From Adiantum capillus-veneris (taxonomy: Eukaryota; Streptophyta; Polypodiopsida; Polypodiales; Pteridaceae): a stretch of DNA of 64,000 nucleotides. The notes under the pieces are model-generated. The model saw only the letters and a list, made by a program, of their open reading frames with translations, was not told the origin of the DNA and did no database searches. Below, piece by piece: positions 61,001 through 64,000 of the stretch. The translations under genes and the position numbers were made by a program. How positions within the stretch are numbered: the first letter of the stretch is position 1; every line of letters starts with the position of its first letter. Where the stretch lies: contig CM043947.1 in assembly GCA_014529385.2 (NCBI GenBank), positions 98,306,036 through 98,370,035 of the forward strand, given 5' to 3'.

Positions 61001-61511
61001 TGTAGCCGTGGCTATTTCCTTGGTAAATGTTCCCGTTGTCTTCCTGTCTCTTGCCCGCATGGTCATCCCTTCAGTGGGCAGTCTGAGTGCCTCTGACACA
61101 ATATCTTTTGTAATTACAACCTCGACCTTGTTTCCCTGGTTGTCTGATATTTGGGCGGTTCCGTCTTCTTTGACTGTGGACAAAATCTCGTAAGCTTTCT
61201 GAAAGTCCACTCTGCAAGGCTCTTGTTCGTAGAAATTTTGGAGCCCCCAACCTGCGGTTAGCCTCTTTGGTTTCTGGCTTTGCAGCTACATCATAGACCT
61301 CTTTAGGCAAGAGCTGCAACTCCACCTGATGCCCTTCTTCACTCTTGAACCTGCCAGTGAAGACCGTGCTGCGGTGTTCTTCCAACTGCTCTTTAGAAAG
61401 GTAGGATGCTTTTGCCGCCTTTACTGACTCGGGGTCCAGTTGATACGGGGGCAGTTCTTGCAGTTTCTCCTTTTGGTTTAACTTCTTCTTGGCCTTCTCC
61501 GCGGCTTGCAT
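58019..61511 (-). pseudogene. very large coiled-coil protein of unknown family (broken), about 1160 codons
   Basis: Successive minus-strand frames read as one protein interrupted by several stops and frame changes. The segments are 61511-61250, 61210-60470, 60274-59825, 59713-59303, 59301-58735 and about 58730-58019. The text between them stays open in frame apart from single stops (for example DPEKWVPAGLKG, then DYLERMYQEAEA). The N-terminus is lysine-rich (EKAKKKLNQKEKLQELPPYQL). The next part is globular (SEALRLPTEGMTMRARDRK, LLYYQHFHFLAKRP-like), followed by a Ser/Asp/Glu region, a Pro/Glu/Gln-rich region and a long heptad coiled coil at 59713-59150. The C-terminal part (PWLSFLEGNKGLCYV, FYARCMFLPLHNM) is aromatic. 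No RT, integrase or protease motif is seen. It resembles gag-like ORFs of non-autonomous LTR elements in layout only. Confidence 0.6.
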
Positions 61512-61516
61512 TGCTC

Positions 61517-62938
61517 CTGTTCAGTGAATAGAGTGCAAAGTTAGCAGATTTGTCGGATTTTTCTCTGGAATGTCCTTTTAGACTGAATTGTTGATAGTCT
61601 AGTCCATTTTGCTTCAAATCAATTTTTGAACAAGCAAAGATGCATAAAATCATGCAAGGAACAAAACTGTATGGTCAAAACAAAAATTTAGAATCAAAGT
61701 AAATAATCGTGATTATTTACAGCAGCTGGAAAATATTTCAACTTTTTTGCAAACTTGGCTTTATAGGCTTGAAGTATATGCCAATTACATGCTCTGAGGG
61801 ATATATGGGCTCATTTGGATGCACAGGTTGAAAATGTTACCAGATTTTGGCTTTAGGTCTCTGAAATAGTAGATATAAAGGAAATTTGAGATTTTGAAAT
61901 CCAAATTGACTCAAAATTGGCTAGTGGGCTCTATCACATCATGTACTTTGGATGTATGATGACAAAATATCCAAATTCTCCAATTTTGACCAAAAAGTAA
62001 ATAATCGGAATTATTAACTTTTTTTCCAAAATTGACAATTTTTTGTATGCATTGGTTTTAGGCATGGTAAAGAGCTTGGGTATGAATTATGAGGTGATTT
62101 GGATCAAGAAAAGTTGTTCATAACCCAGATTTTTGCTTTCAAAGACTTCTTTGCATTTTTTGGCAATTTTGCAAGTAATGGGTGCTCATTTTGGCTCATA
62201 CTTGATTTTTGGCATGTAATAGGTGTGTACACATGATAGATGAGGTGAATTGACAATTTCCAAGCGAAAATGATGCAAAAGTAAATTATTGTGATTATGA
62301 CAAAAACTTTGCAATTCTCATAAATTTTGACCTAGACATGTTTCATACACCTAATACAAGTCCTAAATTGAATTTGGTAGATTTTGGTCATGTCGGCATC
62401 ACTTTGTGCTCTGTCGACTCTGAAATCACCGTTTTTTGTGATTACTCTGTCTGTTGGCCGTGAGGCTTTGGACTTGTCCGTAACATAGTTGTGAAGCTAC
62501 CTGTCCAATTTTGGTTCATTTGGAGTCAGATTGGCCTCCTATGTCGAATTTGACGCTTTTAACCTTCGAGCCATTTTCTGCTTTTCGAGGGCTTTACTTG
62601 ATGGATTTCACCAAACTAATCATATACATTGTATATGAACCTCATTAGCAAGCCATCTGTGGAGTCAGGTCAGAATTCTGGCCTTTCCCAAAAACCCTAA
62701 TTTCTCTACTGGGGACCCCCTTGACCCCAGTTGAATAATCATCTGATGGTATGGAAAGGTTCTATTATGTTAGGGCATGCTATGGTTCAAATACATCCAA
62801 TTTGTTCAAGCTGGCAAGCCGCTATGGTCAGTTTTAGGTCGTAGGTCTTTGCGCACTGCTCGTTTTCTAGGGTTTTTTCTACGGCTTTAGACTAGCTACC
62901 GGCCGTACAAAATGGATATCGATGAGTAAAGAACTTAC
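61517..62938 (-). other. predicted spliceosomal intron in the leader of the large ORF
   Basis: On the minus strand a strong donor (GGG-GTAAGTTC) at 62938 and an acceptor (CTGAACAG) ending at 61517 bracket 1422 bp. A CTAAC branch-like site lies about 30 bp before the acceptor. The acceptor falls 5 bp before the ATG at 61511, as in genes whose first intron sits in the 5' untranslated region. Alternative donors exist; this is a prediction. Confidence 0.4.
61699..62302. repeat. recurrent dyad-symmetric motif at about 290-bp intervals
   Basis: GTAAATAATC and GATTATTTAC form a 10-bp inverted repeat with a 2-bp spacer at 61699-61720. Weaker versions begin at 61997 and 62281, each preceded by a similar A-rich phrase, giving spacings of 298 and 284 bp. 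A related AATCGCGATT with the same following AACAGCAG phrase is at about 57407. This suggests a decayed tandem array or repeated binding site. Confidence 0.6.
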
Positions 62939-63604
62939 CCCTCATGTCTCGTGTGAGACGGCGCTGAAAAATGTCAGTTGTGGGTTCCAGAATGTCATGC
63001 GAAAGAGGCCGAAATGCTCTCTCTGCAAAGGCTCCAAGTGAAAATGAGGTGGTTTTGGCCTACCCTAGATATCTATACCTGGACTTCTTGAACCAAATTT
63101 TCCCAGATTCCCCCGTTAGTCCTACTAGGCCGTGAAATCTATGTTAGACTCAAAAATTTCCCTGGTCGGATTCCTGTAGCTCATTCTGCAAGAATTTTGC
63201 AAAAGTAGGCTTGGCCGCCTAATTTAGGCTTCCCGCTTCCATCTTTTGATTTTGTTGAAAATTTTTGTGCTTATCCGCCTTGTCTTTCTGATCACCATCG
63301 TGTCTTCTGTTTTTTCATCTGAGCTCCCCTGCTATTTATTATTAATTTCTGACCTTTTTATTTAAAAAATCAAAGAAAATAGAAAAATGCTCTAAAAAAG
63401 TAAAGTGAAAATCCAATAATTAAGAAAATCCCTTGAAAAACACAGCATTGTTGTTTTTTGTTGGATTTCTTCATTTTTAAGCCTCCTTATCAACAAAAAA
63501 TGATGAAAAATACCCAAAAAATGACTATTTTTGATGATTTTTTGATAGTCTATACACTATTTACACTCATCGGGAAGATATTATCAGTGAAGTTTTCCTT
63601 GCTG
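62939..63604. other. no gene seen; upstream of the predicted leader intron
   Basis: About 660 bp that would hold the first exon and promoter of the large minus-strand ORF if the intron call is right. No TATA box or LTR border could be fixed. The 63350-63600 part is AT-rich low complexity. Confidence 0.4.
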
Positions 63605-63645
63605 ATGAATTATAAGGGCATTATTATGAATTATAAGGGCATTAT
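63605..63645. repeat. two tandem copies of a 21-bp unit
   Basis: TGAATTATAAGGGCATTATT occurs twice back to back, with a third partial GGGCATTATTAGG end. Short local duplication only. Confidence 0.85.
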
Positions 63646-64000
63646 TAGGTAATTTTGCAAAAAAATCACACGTTAACATGGAAATGTTTCCTCCCTCTCC
63701 AAACATTGCCCTTAATTACTTAGTACTTAGTGCCTTTCCCTTCCACCCCTCCTAGATGGCATTCTCCGGGACGACTGCGTGCATAGGTTGAACAAGTGTG
63801 TCTATGCATAGCCGTGATTGGCTCTACCATGATATGAAGATTAATACAATTTAACTCAATATGTTGTGCAAGAACTGGGTCTTCAGTAAATAACTCAAGG
63901 GTTTCCGATGTCGAGGTTTGCTACTAATGTCTTCCAAAGAGTAAATCTTGTAGCTTATGTGCTCTCTCTTTGATAGTACCATCAGGGTGTTTTAGCACGC
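63646..64000 (-). other. possible fragment of an unknown minus-strand ORF at the window edge
   Basis: The minus strand from 64000 reads an open stretch beginning LKHPDGTIKERAHKLQDLLF, interrupted by two stops, then ETLELFTEDPVLAQHIEL. No family recognised; the rest lies outside the window. Confidence 0.25.

Overview
The window looks like repeat-rich nuclear DNA of a land plant with a large genome. The evidence is initiator-Met and Asp tRNA primer sites, plant-type Ty1/copia, chromovirus and Tat-lineage Ty3/gypsy polyproteins, and a plant-like DBP2/DDX5-type helicase copy. I see no intact ordinary host gene. A degenerate Penelope-like reverse transcriptase would fit a lycophyte, fern, moss or gymnosperm better than a typical angiosperm, but that is inference. 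Almost everything is transposable elements in several nested layers.

Layout. 1-3839: 3' part of a decayed Ty1/copia element ending in a 227-bp LTR. 4119-7735: two inverted copies of a 1.3-kb non-autonomous terminal-inverted-repeat element, flanking the 5' end of a truncated LTR element. 8801-12245: a minus-strand LTR element whose only ORF is a retropepsin followed by W-[IVA]-P-K repeats, then a segment that recurs inverted at 18631-19733. 12246-18630: unassigned DNA, a degenerate tandem repeat, a second copy of the same LTR, and a degenerate DEAD-box helicase pseudogene without introns. 21340-36075: 3-kb direct repeats on both sides of a Penelope-like RT relic; the right repeat is broken by a minus-strand chromovirus with unusually short (123 bp) LTRs. 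36076-39320: microsatellites and the 3' half of an old Tat-type gypsy element. 39322-57003: a second copia copy split by a young 15.8-kb Tat-type gypsy array and by a 577-bp solo LTR. 57004-64000: a minus-strand element encoding one very large, broken, coiled-coil protein of unknown family behind a predicted leader intron.

The most interesting unit is the young gypsy element at 39531-51358. Its LTRs are about 2.43 kb and nearly identical, and its 1759-codon gag-pol frame is intact (gag, protease, RT, two RNase H domains, integrase). Between the primer site and gag it carries four small, tightly packed ORFs forming two paralogous pairs. A third, truncated LTR and a gag-less second pol copy are joined to it in tandem, and the whole array is bounded by a 4-bp target duplication.

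How the parts relate: each autonomous element would encode capsid, protease, reverse transcriptase/RNase H and integrase for its own copying. The protease/repeat element, the TIR elements and the large coiled-coil element lack such machinery here and would depend on others. Only the 39.5-51.4 kb element looks recently competent.
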